A stretch of 64,000 nucleotides of DNA from Actinomycetota bacterium (lineage in GTDB: Bacteria > Actinomycetota > Thermoleophilia > BMS3ABIN01), in NCBI GenBank assembly GCA_023382335.1, contig JAMCPM010000015.1, positions 62,001-126,000 of the forward strand, given 5' to 3'. A program made the translations under genes and the position numbers. Within the stretch, counting starts at the first letter, position 1, and the number at the start of each line of letters is the position of its first letter. This document shows, in pieces, positions 8,172 through 16,512 of this stretch. The notes under the pieces were generated by a model, which was not told the DNA's origin, searched no databases, and saw only the letters and a program-made list of their open reading frames with translations.

Positions 8172-9626
8172 ATGAACCTCCCGGAAAAGACCGCGGTTGC
8201 CGTGGCTTCCATCTTGTCCGCGGCCTTGCTGCTTCTGGCCGGCTGCAGCTTCGCCGGCGCCGATCTCTCCAAAAGCGCCGATTATCAAAGATTCGAGCAG
8301 AGCCACTTCGGTTTCTTCAGCGCCAGGAGGTCGTATCCCTTCGTCGAGGAGCTGGGCGTTCACTGGGAGCGGCCGCATCCGGGGCCTTTCATCTGGGGGG
8401 AAATTGAGAAAGATCCGGGAACCTATGACTGGAGCACGGTCGACAAGTACGTCACCGACGCACAGAATAATGGCGTTTTGCTGGTGGCGACCATCTGGCC
8501 CTACGCCAACTGGGACGAGCAGCAGTGTCACGGAAAGCTGCCGGACATGAGGCGGCTCTTTTCCATTCTCGGCGATTACCGCGCCAAGCCATGTGACACG
8601 GAAGCCTACAAGCGTTTCGTCAAGGCGCTGGTCGAGCGCTATGACGGCAACAGTACCGCCAGTATGCCGGGTCTCAAATATCCCATCAAATACTGGGAAG
8701 TGATAAACGAGCCGGAGATGGGAGGCAGCGGTACTTTCTTCAAAGGCGACCCTCAGACGTCGGACTACCTGGAGGTCCTGCAGACTACCCACGACGTCAT
8801 CAAGGCGACCGATCCCCAGGCAAAGATACTAAACGGTGGCATCGCCTCACTTTTTCCCCTTGAAAGACCGTTCTGGGAAACGGTCCTCGGTGGGCCCGGC
8901 GCCGGGGATGTCGATATCCTGACCATTCATTCCATCACCCTGGGAACCGACCTCCAGCTGCCATCATTGAATGCGTTGATGAATCAGCTGGCTTTGGATC
9001 AGCCCGTCTGGGTCACGGAGATACAGTACGCCAGGTCCAAACGCTTCCCGCTGCCCGGCCAGGCCCCAGGCCAGCCCGCACCCGCGGGTGGTGAGGAGGA
9101 AGAGGTTCCGGAAACCGTGAATACCGCGCCCGCCGCCGATTACGGAGACGCGGTGACACTCGCCAGCAGCCTTTCGAATCTCACCCAGGACGAATGGTCT
9201 GAAGTGCTGGTCCATTCTTTTGTGGAAGCATTCGGCAGGGGGGCGAGCAAGCTCTTTTATATCGGTCTGGATAATGCGACTCCCACCGAGGAGACATCCT
9301 TACTGGTCAGTTGCCAGGTAAAACCGGGCGCCAGCCGCAACGATCCCTTCGATCCTGCCGCGTGCCAGAGACAAAAGCCTTTCTATGCCTACAAGACCCT
9401 CGTGGACAAGATCGATTATTTCGACTCGGTCCAGAAGCTGGGGGAAGGCCAATTCAGATTCTCGATCGGCGGCCGCAGCGTTTACGTTCTCTGGGGCAGC
9501 CTGCCCCTGCCGGGAGAGATCAAGGGGAAGGTCAGGGTGACGGACATCTATGGTCAGGAGAGTGAGGCCCAGGCGGAAAACCTTTCTTTGACAGACTCGC
9601 CTGTTTATGTTGAAATCTCCGGCTAG
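8172..9626 (+). CDS. Lipoprotein glycoside hydrolase, clan GH-A (GH39/GH5-like)
   Basis: A 484-residue lipoprotein. A basic start and hydrophobic stretch end in LLLLAGC, a lipobox, so it is likely anchored outside the membrane. The body is a TIM-barrel glycosidase: WERPHPGPFIWGEIE opens the barrel, KYWEVINEPEMG carries the NEP acid/base Glu of clan A, and VWVTEIQYAR near residue 283 carries the likely nucleophile Glu on strand 7. Directly after the nucleophile is a low-complexity insert rich in Pro, Gly and Glu (PGQAPGQPAPAGGEEEEVPE). It is divergent from the KimA-like gene, and the intervening riboswitch belongs to the other strand. Substrate unknown; family number is a best guess. Confidence 0.75.
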   Translation: MNLPEKTAVAVASILSAALLLLAGCSFAGADLSKSADYQRFEQSHFGFFSARRSYPFVEELGVHWERPHPGPFIWGEIEKDPGTYDWSTVDKYVTDAQNNGVLLVATIWPYANWDEQQCHGKLPDMRRLFSILGDYRAKPCDTEAYKRFVKALVERYDGNSTASMPGLKYPIKYWEVINEPEMGGSGTFFKGDPQTSDYLEVLQTTHDVIKATDPQAKILNGGIASLFPLERPFWETVLGGPGAGDVDILTIHSITLGTDLQLPSLNALMNQLALDQPVWVTEIQYARSKRFPLPGQAPGQPAPAGGEEEEVPETVNTAPAADYGDAVTLASSLSNLTQDEWSEVLVHSFVEAFGRGASKLFYIGLDNATPTEETSLLVSCQVKPGASRNDPFDPAACQRQKPFYAYKTLVDKIDYFDSVQKLGEGQFRFSIGGRSVYVLWGSLPLPGEIKGKVRVTDIYGQESEAQAENLSLTDSPVYVEISG

Positions 9627-9774
9627 CCTGGACTGGTTCTCAGGGAATGGCCCCGTTTTTTAAATCGAAGACCTGCAGGTGGTCTGTAATAATGACCGCG
9701 GGTATCGTGATGATGATGCTGCCATAATATGAGTTTGGCAAACCTGGGTCCGTGTTCTCCGCTGCTCGGCCTTG

Positions 9775-9800
9775 AATATATCCGCATATGCGGATATATT
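9775..9800. promoter_or_regulatory. 26-bp perfect palindrome, ArsR operator candidate
   Basis: The half site AATATATCCGCAT is followed immediately by its exact reverse complement, ending six bases before the arsR ATG at 9807. ArsR/SmtB repressors bind such AT-flanked palindromes across their own promoters. A bound dimer here would block transcription or early elongation of arsR-hgcA-hgcB. Identity as the ArsR site is inferred from position and family. Confidence 0.75.
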
Positions 9801-9806
9801 GTTGGC

Positions 9807-10151
9807 ATGAAAAAGACCGCTCAACTTTTCAAGGCCCTTTCAGATGACACCCGCCTCAGGATCATGGGTCTGCTCCTGGAGGGGGAGCTCTGCGTCTGCG
9901 ACCTGGTGGCGATCCTGGGCCTGCCTCAATCGACGGTTTCCCGGCACCTGGCGTATTTGCGCAATTCCGGCCTGGTGAGCGACAGCCGTCAGGGCGTCTG
10001 GATGCACTATCGCCTGGCCGGCGGCAACACCTCCCTGCAGCAGGATGTTTTCGATTTGTTGCGCAAGGATCTTGCCGGCCTTCCTCAAGTTCTGTCCGAT
10101 CAGAAAGCTCTTCGCAAGTACTTGCCCAGGAAGCGGGCATCATGCAATTGA
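9807..10151 (+). CDS. arsR: ArsR-family metal(loid)-responsive repressor
   Basis: A 114-residue winged-helix repressor. FKALSDDTRLRIMGLLLEGELCVCDLVAIL carries the CVC pair in helix alpha-3 that binds As(III)/Sb(III) in ArsR proteins, followed by the recognition helix PQSTVSRHLAYLRNSGLV. I use ATG 9807 because the longer reading from 9729 would put the operator inside the gene and has no family support. The gene overlaps hgcA by ten bases, so arsR, hgcA and hgcB are almost certainly one transcript. ArsR-type genes next to hgcA have been reported in some sulfate reducers. Whether the inducer here is arsenic, mercury or another thiophile is unknown. Confidence 0.9.
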   Translation: MKKTAQLFKALSDDTRLRIMGLLLEGELCVCDLVAILGLPQSTVSRHLAYLRNSGLVSDSRQGVWMHYRLAGGNTSLQQDVFDLLRKDLAGLPQVLSDQKALRKYLPRKRASCN

Positions 10152-11155
10152 TGAAGACTTCGGCTGAAATCAGCAGATCCGAGCGCTGGGAGCACTTCAA
10201 GTGCAGAACGGGCGCCTTCCGTGACAAATACCTCGTTGCTCCCGGCCTTTACGCTTTAGGAGAACCCGACGAGAACGCCGACGTCCTCATAAGCGCCAAT
10301 TACAAGCTCAGCTTCGATGCCCTCCGGCAGGAGTTGAAGGGCCTGAGTCTCTGGATACTGGTGCTGGACACGAAAGGCATAAACGTCTGGTGCGCGGCGG
10401 GCAAAGGCACCTTCGGAACCGACGAGCTGGTCAGGCGGATCGGCGAGGCGGGACTCGATGAGGTGGTCCGCCACCGCCGCCTGATGGTTCCCCAGCTCGG
10501 AGCCGTGGGAGTGAATGCGGCCGAGGTCAGGAGGCGGACGGGCTTCAAGGTGTCATTCGGTCCGGTGCGGGCGTCAGATATCCCGTCCTACATGCGCGCC
10601 GGCTATAAAAAGACTAGTGAGATGAGCACCATCCGCTTCAAAATGATGGATCGGCTGGTGCTGACCCCGATGGAGATGAATCCCGTCCTGAAAAAGTACC
10701 CCTGGTTTGCGGCAGGCATACTGCTCCTGTTCGGCCTTCAGCGGGAAGGGATCCTGTTTTCCAGCGCCTGGGATGAAGGGCTGCCGTTTCTGCTGCTCGG
10801 CCTGGCCGCCATGGTTGCCGGCGCGTTTATAACACCGGTGTTGCTCCCCTTCATCCCGTTCCGGTCGTTCTCCATCAAAGGCCTCATAACCGGGTTTGTC
10901 ATGGTCTTTCTCGCTTCACTCGTTCCGGTGATCACGCGTTGCCAGGATGACGCACTGCTGCGCGCGGCCACTTTCTTGTTCTTTCCGGCCGTGAGTTCGT
11001 ACATCGCGCTTCAATTCACCGGGTCTACTACTTATACCGGCATGTCCGGAGTGAAGAAAGAACTGAGGATCGGTGTGCCGCTTTATATTGGCGCCGCGGC
11101 TGTTTCCCTGTTGCTGCTGGTCGCTTTCAAGCTTGGCGACTGGGGGATATTATGA
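10142..11155 (+). CDS. hgcA: Mercury-methylating corrinoid protein HgcA
   Basis: HgcA transfers a methyl group from a protein-bound corrinoid to Hg(II). The 337-residue protein has a globular N-terminal corrinoid-binding domain related to the CFeSP large subunit and a membrane C-terminus of about five helices from residue ~180 (KYPWFAAGILLLFGL through PLYIGAAAVSLLLLVAF). The diagnostic cap-helix motif NVWCAAGKGTFGT is intact, with Cys84 in the position that ligates cobalt. The start at 10142 has AGGAAG eight bases upstream; an alternative ATG lies nine bases later. It overlaps arsR by ten bases and hgcB by four (ATGA), indicating translational coupling. Confidence 0.95.
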   Translation: MQLMKTSAEISRSERWEHFKCRTGAFRDKYLVAPGLYALGEPDENADVLISANYKLSFDALRQELKGLSLWILVLDTKGINVWCAAGKGTFGTDELVRRIGEAGLDEVVRHRRLMVPQLGAVGVNAAEVRRRTGFKVSFGPVRASDIPSYMRAGYKKTSEMSTIRFKMMDRLVLTPMEMNPVLKKYPWFAAGILLLFGLQREGILFSSAWDEGLPFLLLGLAAMVAGAFITPVLLPFIPFRSFSIKGLITGFVMVFLASLVPVITRCQDDALLRAATFLFFPAVSSYIALQFTGSTTYTGMSGVKKELRIGVPLYIGAAAVSLLLLVAFKLGDWGIL

Positions 11156-11448
11156 AATATCTGGCAGACGTAACGACACTCGAGTACGACATCGGGAAGT
11201 GCACGGGCTGCCGCAGGTGCGTGGAGGTCTGCCCGCACGGGGTCTTTGCCATGGAGGACAAGAGGGCAGCGATCACGGATCGGGACAAGTGCATGGAGTG
11301 CGGTGCCTGCGCGCTGAATTGCGAATCCGGCGCGATCGCCGTGGATTCCGGCGTGGGTTGCGCCGCCGCCATCATAACGGGGATGCTCACAGGCAGTGAG
11401 CCCACCTGTGGCTGCGACAGCAATGATGATTCCGGTAGCTGCTGCTGA
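11152..11448 (+). CDS. hgcB: HgcB, 2[4Fe-4S] ferredoxin partner of HgcA
   Basis: HgcB supplies electrons to HgcA's cobalt and may deliver Hg(II). This 98-residue protein has two CxxCxxCxxxC clusters: Cys17/20/23/27 (CTGCRRCVEVC) and Cys47/50/53/57 (CMECGACALNC), the latter including the ECGAC signature. The additional conserved Cys70 in GVGCAAAI and the terminal Cys-Cys pair (97, 98), both typical of HgcB, are present, plus an extra CGC at 86-88. Its start overlaps the hgcA stop. The last 36 bases, including the stop codon, lie inside a 633-bp direct repeat; a copy of this tail recurs at 19103 after the glycan island. Confidence 0.95.
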   Translation: MKYLADVTTLEYDIGKCTGCRRCVEVCPHGVFAMEDKRAAITDRDKCMECGACALNCESGAIAVDSGVGCAAAIITGMLTGSEPTCGCDSNDDSGSCC

Positions 11449-12045
11449 ATATCAAGTGCGCATCCTAAGTGGACGTCACTAAATTCCCGTCCAGCTTTTC
11501 CGTTATCTTTTTTTGCTCGGTGATGTCCTGGACCATGTGGAAGTAGACGCCCTGGCCATCGACTGAATAGGCGTCCGTCGGATAGACGCCCGTCCGTAAC
11601 CATCTGCCGGTTTTCTCATCGTAATGTTCCAGCTCGACAGGTTTTTTCGATATTACCGCCTGTTCGAGAGGACACCCGGGGAAGGAGCCACGTTCCAGCT
11701 CGTGAACCGCGCGGGGACAATGAGCGCCGACCAACTCGCTTGCATCCCTGCCTAATACGTCCCTTGTCGCCTTGTTGGCAAGCAGGATGCGGTGGTTTTT
11801 ATCGATCAACAGAACGTAGAACGGCAGCGCGTCGAGTATCTGCAGCAGGCCCTGCCCAAGGTAGCTGACGTGGCTGGCTCCCTGATCGGGATTATCACCA
11901 GAAGCTTGCGATGACGCGGGATTTGGCTCCTCGGAAGAAATCATGTCTGCTCCCCTTGCTGAAAGACTTATTCCGGAGAAATATATCAGCTAAGCATTTC
12001 CGTACCCATAGGTGAATACCCGGATAAGCCGTGTGGGGAAGGCCC
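11413..12045. repeat. 633-bp direct repeat, copy 1
   Basis: From within the end of hgcB through a complete PAS gene to GGCCC at 12045. Copy 2 is at 19103-19735, exactly 7,690 bases later, and I find a single difference (T at 11450, G at 19140). Since this copy joins the intact hgcB, it is the ancestral arrangement. Confidence 0.95.
11465..11944 (-). CDS. Single-domain PAS sensor protein, copy 1
   Basis: A 159-residue protein: a ~25-residue Ser/Pro/Asn-rich leader, then one PAS domain from GLLQILDALPFYVLLIDKNH to VYFHMVQDITEQKK. Inside it HCPRAVHELERGSFPGCPLE has the Cys/His-rich loop common in redox- or ligand-sensing PAS domains. There is no kinase, cyclase or DNA-binding domain, so it must act through a partner. 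It is convergent with hgcB, ending 16 bases after it, and is duplicated exactly at 19155-19634. Signal and target are unknown. Confidence 0.8.
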   Translation of the reverse strand: MISSEEPNPASSQASGDNPDQGASHVSYLGQGLLQILDALPFYVLLIDKNHRILLANKATRDVLGRDASELVGAHCPRAVHELERGSFPGCPLEQAVISKKPVELEHYDEKTGRWLRTGVYPTDAYSVDGQGVYFHMVQDITEQKKITEKLDGNLVTST

Positions 12046-12470
12046 CAGGTTGCTGATTTTGGTTGATAATTTGGATGATGATCGATGGGATGCTACACGA
12101 AGAAAGCCATTGCGTCCGAAATATGTATTTTTGTCACGATTCATAGACAAAAACAAAATTTTTACTATAATCAAAGTATTCTTTACGATTAAGTCGACTG
12201 GGGTTTGTGTGGGAGGGGATCAGGGTGAAAAGAAATGGGCCCTTAATTGCAGGTGCAACTGCAAGGGAAAAGAGCCCCCCGCGCCGTTCTGCCTGTGCCT
12301 GTAAGCCTTGCGCTGGCTATTCTAAGCTGGCGCCAACCATTTCCCTGAACCCCGCCAGGCGGCCTAAGCTGGCGCCAACGGCTCCAAATCCATGAATCTG
12401 CGCCGATCGGACAATCTATTTCAATTTCAGCGTTGCCATTCACTGATGTCTCAGAAAGTGAAGAACCCTG
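12046..12470. other. 425-base stretch at the left edge of the glycan island, no supported gene
   Basis: Starts at the repeat junction with AT-rich sequence, then contains a 16-bp direct repeat (CTAAGCTGGCGCCAAC) at 12322 and 12364. Short open frames here lack ribosome-binding sites and family resemblance. It probably holds the promoter for the following methyltransferase and debris from the insertion. Confidence 0.4.
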
Positions 12471-13085
12471 ATGCGTGATTATTTGCTTCACAAATCTTTT
12501 TTATATACCACTTTTCAGAAATCAGTCGGCGCATTGAAGGCCAGAAAAATTATCATAGAAAGACTTGAAATAAAGCCTGGCGATAAAATTCTTGATATAG
12601 GCTGCGGCCCCGCAGATATTCTTGATTACCTTCCTCAACACATAGAATATACGGGGGTTGATAACAATGTAGATTATGTTGTTACAGCAAAAAAACAGTT
12701 TAAAAATCGTGGGAATTTCTTCTGTAAAGAGATCAGCAATGATTTATTGAAAGATAAGATTTTGAAAACAGACTCATTCGATATGGTACTCGCGTTCGGA
12801 ATATTACACCACTTAACAGATGAAAAGGCAATCAGTCTTTTTGAGCTGGCAAAAGCAGTATTAATCAAAGGAGGAAGATTAGTAACTCTGGACGGTTGTT
12901 TCACACAAAACCAGTCTGCAATTGCAAAAAGTATATTAAAGATGGACAGGGGTGACTTTGTTAGAAATGAACAAGAATACTTAAAACTTGCAAACCATCA
13001 ATTTGTTGACATAACATCTGAAATATACAGCAATTTATTTAACATACCTTATACGCTCATTGTCATGAAAGGTATAAAAAATTGA
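12471..13085 (+). CDS. Class I SAM-dependent methyltransferase, low GC
   Basis: A 204-residue methyltransferase. ILDIGCGPADILDYL is SAM motif I, YTGVDNN ends with the acidic residue of motif II, and FDMVLAFGILHHL is motif IV. Base composition is strikingly AT-rich (codons such as AAA, ATT, TTA dominate) compared with the following island genes and the chromosome, so it was likely acquired separately. It leads the CDP-sugar island and may methylate a sugar or a lipid-linked glycan; the substrate is not evident. A gap of only 16 bases precedes the next gene. Confidence 0.8.
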   Translation: MRDYLLHKSFLYTTFQKSVGALKARKIIIERLEIKPGDKILDIGCGPADILDYLPQHIEYTGVDNNVDYVVTAKKQFKNRGNFFCKEISNDLLKDKILKTDSFDMVLAFGILHHLTDEKAISLFELAKAVLIKGGRLVTLDGCFTQNQSAIAKSILKMDRGDFVRNEQEYLKLANHQFVDITSEIYSNLFNIPYTLIVMKGIKN

Positions 13086-13101
13086 AACATATTTGTCTTA
13101 A

Positions 13102-14652
13102 ATGAACAGGGCCAGGTTTTTTTCATACGCCCTTTTGCCTTCGATAATCATTGGCGGTGCGATCCTGCGTTTCATAGAAATCGGCCGGGAAAGCCTGTGG
13201 TTTGATGAACTCTTTACCATTTGGGCTGGCAGCTTGCCTTTCAAGGATATGATCGCGGAAGGAAGCGCCTCCGGTCACCCGTTTCTCTATAACCTGGTCA
13301 GCTCCATATGGTTGTCTGTAAGTTCGAATGATGCCTGGATGCGGACGATCTCGCTCATATCAGGCGTTGCCACTATCTATTTCATTTACCTGCTGGGGAA
13401 GGAATTTGTTTCCCGTCGTACCGGCCTTTGGGCCGCCGGTCTGGCGGCCGTTTCGCCATTCCTGTTCTACTATTCGCGGGAAGCGACGGATAAGGCGTTG
13501 TCGATTGTACTGGCATCTGCGTCGCTTTACTTTTTAGTACGCAGTGTAAACAGGGGAGGGTGGATAAGCTGGACTGCTTATGTCGTGGCAAGCGGGCTAG
13601 TCCTCTTTGCACACTTTTACGGGTTTTTTCTTGTTGTAGGCGAGGTGCTTTTCTACTTCGTCGCGTACGACAAGAAGCATTCGCGCTTTCGGGAATGGTT
13701 AATCAGCCAGTTTGCCCTGGTGTTTATTCTCATTCTTTGGTTTTTAAGCAATAGAGGGAGCACGAGATGGGTTGATTTCAATATTCCAGCAATGTCCACA
13801 GTCCTTCAGAATGTTTTTCAGCACGGACCGGTATCCCTCATCGGGTTAATATTGCCTCTAAACAATGGCGACGTATCATTTCCAGGAACTTTTTATATCT
13901 ATTATTCAATCCTTGCTGCAGGCATCCTTACGGTGTTTGGGCTCTTACTTTACTCAGCAGATTCGCGCGGCAAGATACTGAATCGAAAAAACTATGCATT
14001 GGCGTTGCTCGTCCTGATTCTCATCACCTTGCCGGTGATAAGCCAGTTATTAAGGAATTACTATACGAGCGTGCGCTACTTCGCGTGGGCGAGTACGCCC
14101 TTTATATTGTTGGCAGCCATCTTGATTACTTCCATGCCCAGAAAGATCGGAGCAATTGCCGGCGCCATTACTATTATCGGTTCATTAGCTCTCACGGGAT
14201 GGTCGTTGCAGACATATCACTTTGATGATTTGCGTGGGATTATGTCAACAATAAGCCAGGAGAAGCAGACGGGTGACAGGCTCCTTTGCTTTCCTCTTTC
14301 CGAGTGTTCGATGGCCGCCGATCATTATTTGAACAATGGACCGGTATTCATTGGTGGCTATATCGATAGTATGAATAGTATCGATTATTATCCATCCGGA
14401 GTGGTTTGGGCTGGATACGATACAGGTGAGAAATATGGCGGCAGAAAGAGGCTTTCAGGAAAAGAATTAAAAGAGAGAGTTATCAGCGATGTCGAAGGCG
14501 CTGAAAGGATCTGGGTCCTTGGTGGGGATGGCTCGGTCGATCGCATCAAGCCGGCAGACCCCGTGTATAACATAATTGATCTGGATTGGCAGGTTGATCG
14601 TCAGTTCAGCTACCCTCCCTATCTGTTGAGGCTTTATGTGCATAAAGGCTAA
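13102..14652 (+). CDS. GT-C family glycosyltransferase (ArnT/PMT-like, GT39/83)
   Basis: A 516-residue membrane glycosyltransferase. ESLWFDELFTIWAG gives the DE motif in the first periplasmic loop that defines GT-C enzymes using polyprenyl-phosphate sugars. About ten hydrophobic helices follow (for example LIGLILPLNN, ALALLVLILITLPVI), then a soluble C-terminal domain of ~130 residues. It probably moves a sugar from the undecaprenyl-phosphate donor made by the GT2 enzyme at 18138-19094 to a cell-surface acceptor. It opens a tightly spaced operon of island genes. Acceptor unknown. Confidence 0.75.
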   Translation: MNRARFFSYALLPSIIIGGAILRFIEIGRESLWFDELFTIWAGSLPFKDMIAEGSASGHPFLYNLVSSIWLSVSSNDAWMRTISLISGVATIYFIYLLGKEFVSRRTGLWAAGLAAVSPFLFYYSREATDKALSIVLASASLYFLVRSVNRGGWISWTAYVVASGLVLFAHFYGFFLVVGEVLFYFVAYDKKHSRFREWLISQFALVFILILWFLSNRGSTRWVDFNIPAMSTVLQNVFQHGPVSLIGLILPLNNGDVSFPGTFYIYYSILAAGILTVFGLLLYSADSRGKILNRKNYALALLVLILITLPVISQLLRNYYTSVRYFAWASTPFILLAAILITSMPRKIGAIAGAITIIGSLALTGWSLQTYHFDDLRGIMSTISQEKQTGDRLLCFPLSECSMAADHYLNNGPVFIGGYIDSMNSIDYYPSGVVWAGYDTGEKYGGRKRLSGKELKERVISDVEGAERIWVLGGDGSVDRIKPADPVYNIIDLDWQVDRQFSYPPYLLRLYVHKG

Positions 14653-14664
14653 CGGAGGCTTGGT

Positions 14665-15435
14665 ATGAAAACCGTGATTCTGGCCGGCGGGCGGGGTACG
14701 CGCCTGGCGGAAGAAACTGCCACGCGGCCGAAACCGATGGTTGAGATCGGCGGCAAGCCGATGCTCTGGCATATCATGAACATATACGCCCATTCCGGTT
14801 TCGATGATTTTTTAATCGCTTGTGGATACAAAGGTGAAATGATCAAGGAATATTTTCACAACTTTTTTTTACACAACAGCGACTGGCAGGTTGATCTGGG
14901 CGATGGCTCGCAGAATGTGATCAATCCCTGCGACTTTCCATGGAAGGTAGGTCTAATTGATACCGGCAATGAAACTAAAACCGGCGGCCGCTTGCTGCGT
15001 TTGAAAAGCTGGCTGGTAGGCGAGCGCTTTATGGTTACTTACGGCGATGGACTCGCCAATATTGATATCGCGAGGCTACTGGAGTTTCATCAGCGTCACG
15101 GGAAGCTTGCTACCGTTACCGCCGTAAGGCCGCCGGCACGCTTTGGTGGCCTGGTGCTTGAAGGTGAAGCTGTGCGTAAATTCACGGAAAAACCACAGAC
15201 GGGCGAAGGCTGGATAAACGGCGGTTTCTTTGTGTTCCAGCGTGAAGTGCTTGATTATATAGATGGGGACAATATAGCACTCGAGAGGGAACCACTTGAG
15301 AGGCTGGCGGACGGCGGCCAGCTGATGGCATTTCTGCACGAGGGATTCTGGCAGCCTATGGATACCATGCGTGAGAGGGTGCTGCTTGAGGAGCTGTGGG
15401 CCAACGGTGAAGCACCGTGGAAAGTCTGGCAATGA
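14665..15435 (+). CDS. rfbF: Glucose-1-phosphate cytidylyltransferase
   Basis: RfbF makes CDP-glucose from CTP and glucose-1-phosphate. The 256-residue sequence begins VILAGGRGTRLAEETATRPKP, the nucleotidyltransferase signature G-G-x-G-T-R-L with the catalytic Lys-Pro, and continues with MVEIGGKPMLWHIMNIYA and FMVTYGDGLANID, typical of RfbF rather than RmlA. GGAGG sits nine bases before the ATG. It directly precedes CDP-glucose dehydratase, the next pathway step. Confidence 0.92.
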   Translation: MKTVILAGGRGTRLAEETATRPKPMVEIGGKPMLWHIMNIYAHSGFDDFLIACGYKGEMIKEYFHNFFLHNSDWQVDLGDGSQNVINPCDFPWKVGLIDTGNETKTGGRLLRLKSWLVGERFMVTYGDGLANIDIARLLEFHQRHGKLATVTAVRPPARFGGLVLEGEAVRKFTEKPQTGEGWINGGFFVFQREVLDYIDGDNIALEREPLERLADGGQLMAFLHEGFWQPMDTMRERVLLEELWANGEAPWKVWQ

Positions 15436-15447
15436 CTCGCCGAACCC

Positions 15448-16512
15448 ATGAATATTTATAACGGAAGAAATGTTCTGGTGACCGGTCATACCGGTTTCAA
15501 AGGATCCTGGCTGTCATCCTGGCTGCTGCGGCTCGGCGCCCGGGTTACCGGTTTCTCGCTTCCGCTGGAGTCCGGCGAGTCAAGCCTGTTCGAAATTACC
15601 GGCATCGAACGGGAGATGCATTCAATAAACGGCGATGTCCGCAATCCGGAAATTCTGGCGGAAGCATTCCAGAAAAACCGGCCCGAGATAATTTTCCATC
15701 TGGCGGCCCAGTCCCTTGTCCGGCGTTCCTACCGTGAACCGCTGGAGACATATGCAACCAATGTCCTGGGCACGGCTAACGTTCTGGAAGCGGCGAGACA
15801 CTGTCCATCTGTCGGCGCTGTTGTCATCATCACCAGCGACAAGTGTTATCAGAATCGCGAGTGGATCTGGGGGTACCGCGAAAATGAGCCGCTCGGTGGA
15901 AGCGATCCCTACAGTTCCAGCAAGGCCTGCGCCGAGCTGGTCACGGAAGCTTATGCCAAAGCCTTTTTTTCCGGACCGGCTGCCGCAAGCATAGCCAGCG
16001 CGCGGTCGGGCAACGTTATTGGTGGCGGTGACTGGGCCGAAGACAGGCTGGTTCCCGATATCGTTCGTGCTCTAAGTACGGGTAAACCGGTGATTTTGCG
16101 CAATCCCGACTCCGTCAGGCCCTGGCAGCACGTACTGGAGCCCTTGAATGGTTACCTGATGCTGGGTGAAAAGATGTTGAGTAACGGCGCGGATTATTCG
16201 GGCGCATGGAATTTTGGGCCTCCCGAGAGTGATAATCTCACTGTCGCGGAGATGGCTGAGAAGTTCATCGCCTTATGGGGAGAGGGGTCCCTGGAAGTCA
16301 GTCACGATCCGGAGTTGCTCCACGAGGCGCGTCTGCTTAAGCTGGACTGCAGCAAGTCGCGCAACCAACTCGGCTGGAAACCGGTGCTCGATGTGGAAGA
16401 GTCAATCGGCATGACTGTCGACTGGTACCGGAATTACTTTGAAAAACCTGCTCGCGCCGCGGAAAAGACGGGGCAGCAGATGGCTGACTATGGCGCCCGC
16501 CTGATCCCATGA
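15448..16512 (+). CDS. rfbG: CDP-glucose 4,6-dehydratase
   Basis: Converts CDP-glucose to CDP-4-keto-6-deoxyglucose. The 354-residue extended SDR begins VLVTGHTGFKGSWLSSWLLR, the NAD-binding TGxxGFxG loop with the KGSW sequence typical of RfbG. The catalytic site shows ITSDKCYQN and DPYSSSKACAE (YxxxK). It lies 12 bases after rfbF and overlaps the next gene by four bases (ATGA), so translation is probably coupled. Confidence 0.92.
   Translation: MNIYNGRNVLVTGHTGFKGSWLSSWLLRLGARVTGFSLPLESGESSLFEITGIEREMHSINGDVRNPEILAEAFQKNRPEIIFHLAAQSLVRRSYREPLETYATNVLGTANVLEAARHCPSVGAVVIITSDKCYQNREWIWGYRENEPLGGSDPYSSSKACAELVTEAYAKAFFSGPAAASIASARSGNVIGGGDWAEDRLVPDIVRALSTGKPVILRNPDSVRPWQHVLEPLNGYLMLGEKMLSNGADYSGAWNFGPPESDNLTVAEMAEKFIALWGEGSLEVSHDPELLHEARLLKLDCSKSRNQLGWKPVLDVEESIGMTVDWYRNYFEKPARAAEKTGQQMADYGARLIP

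Noticed and set aside
12207-12395. Short open frame at the left edge of the glycan island
   Set aside because: Cys/Pro/Arg-rich translation without motif, mostly produced by the local GGCGCC-containing repeats.
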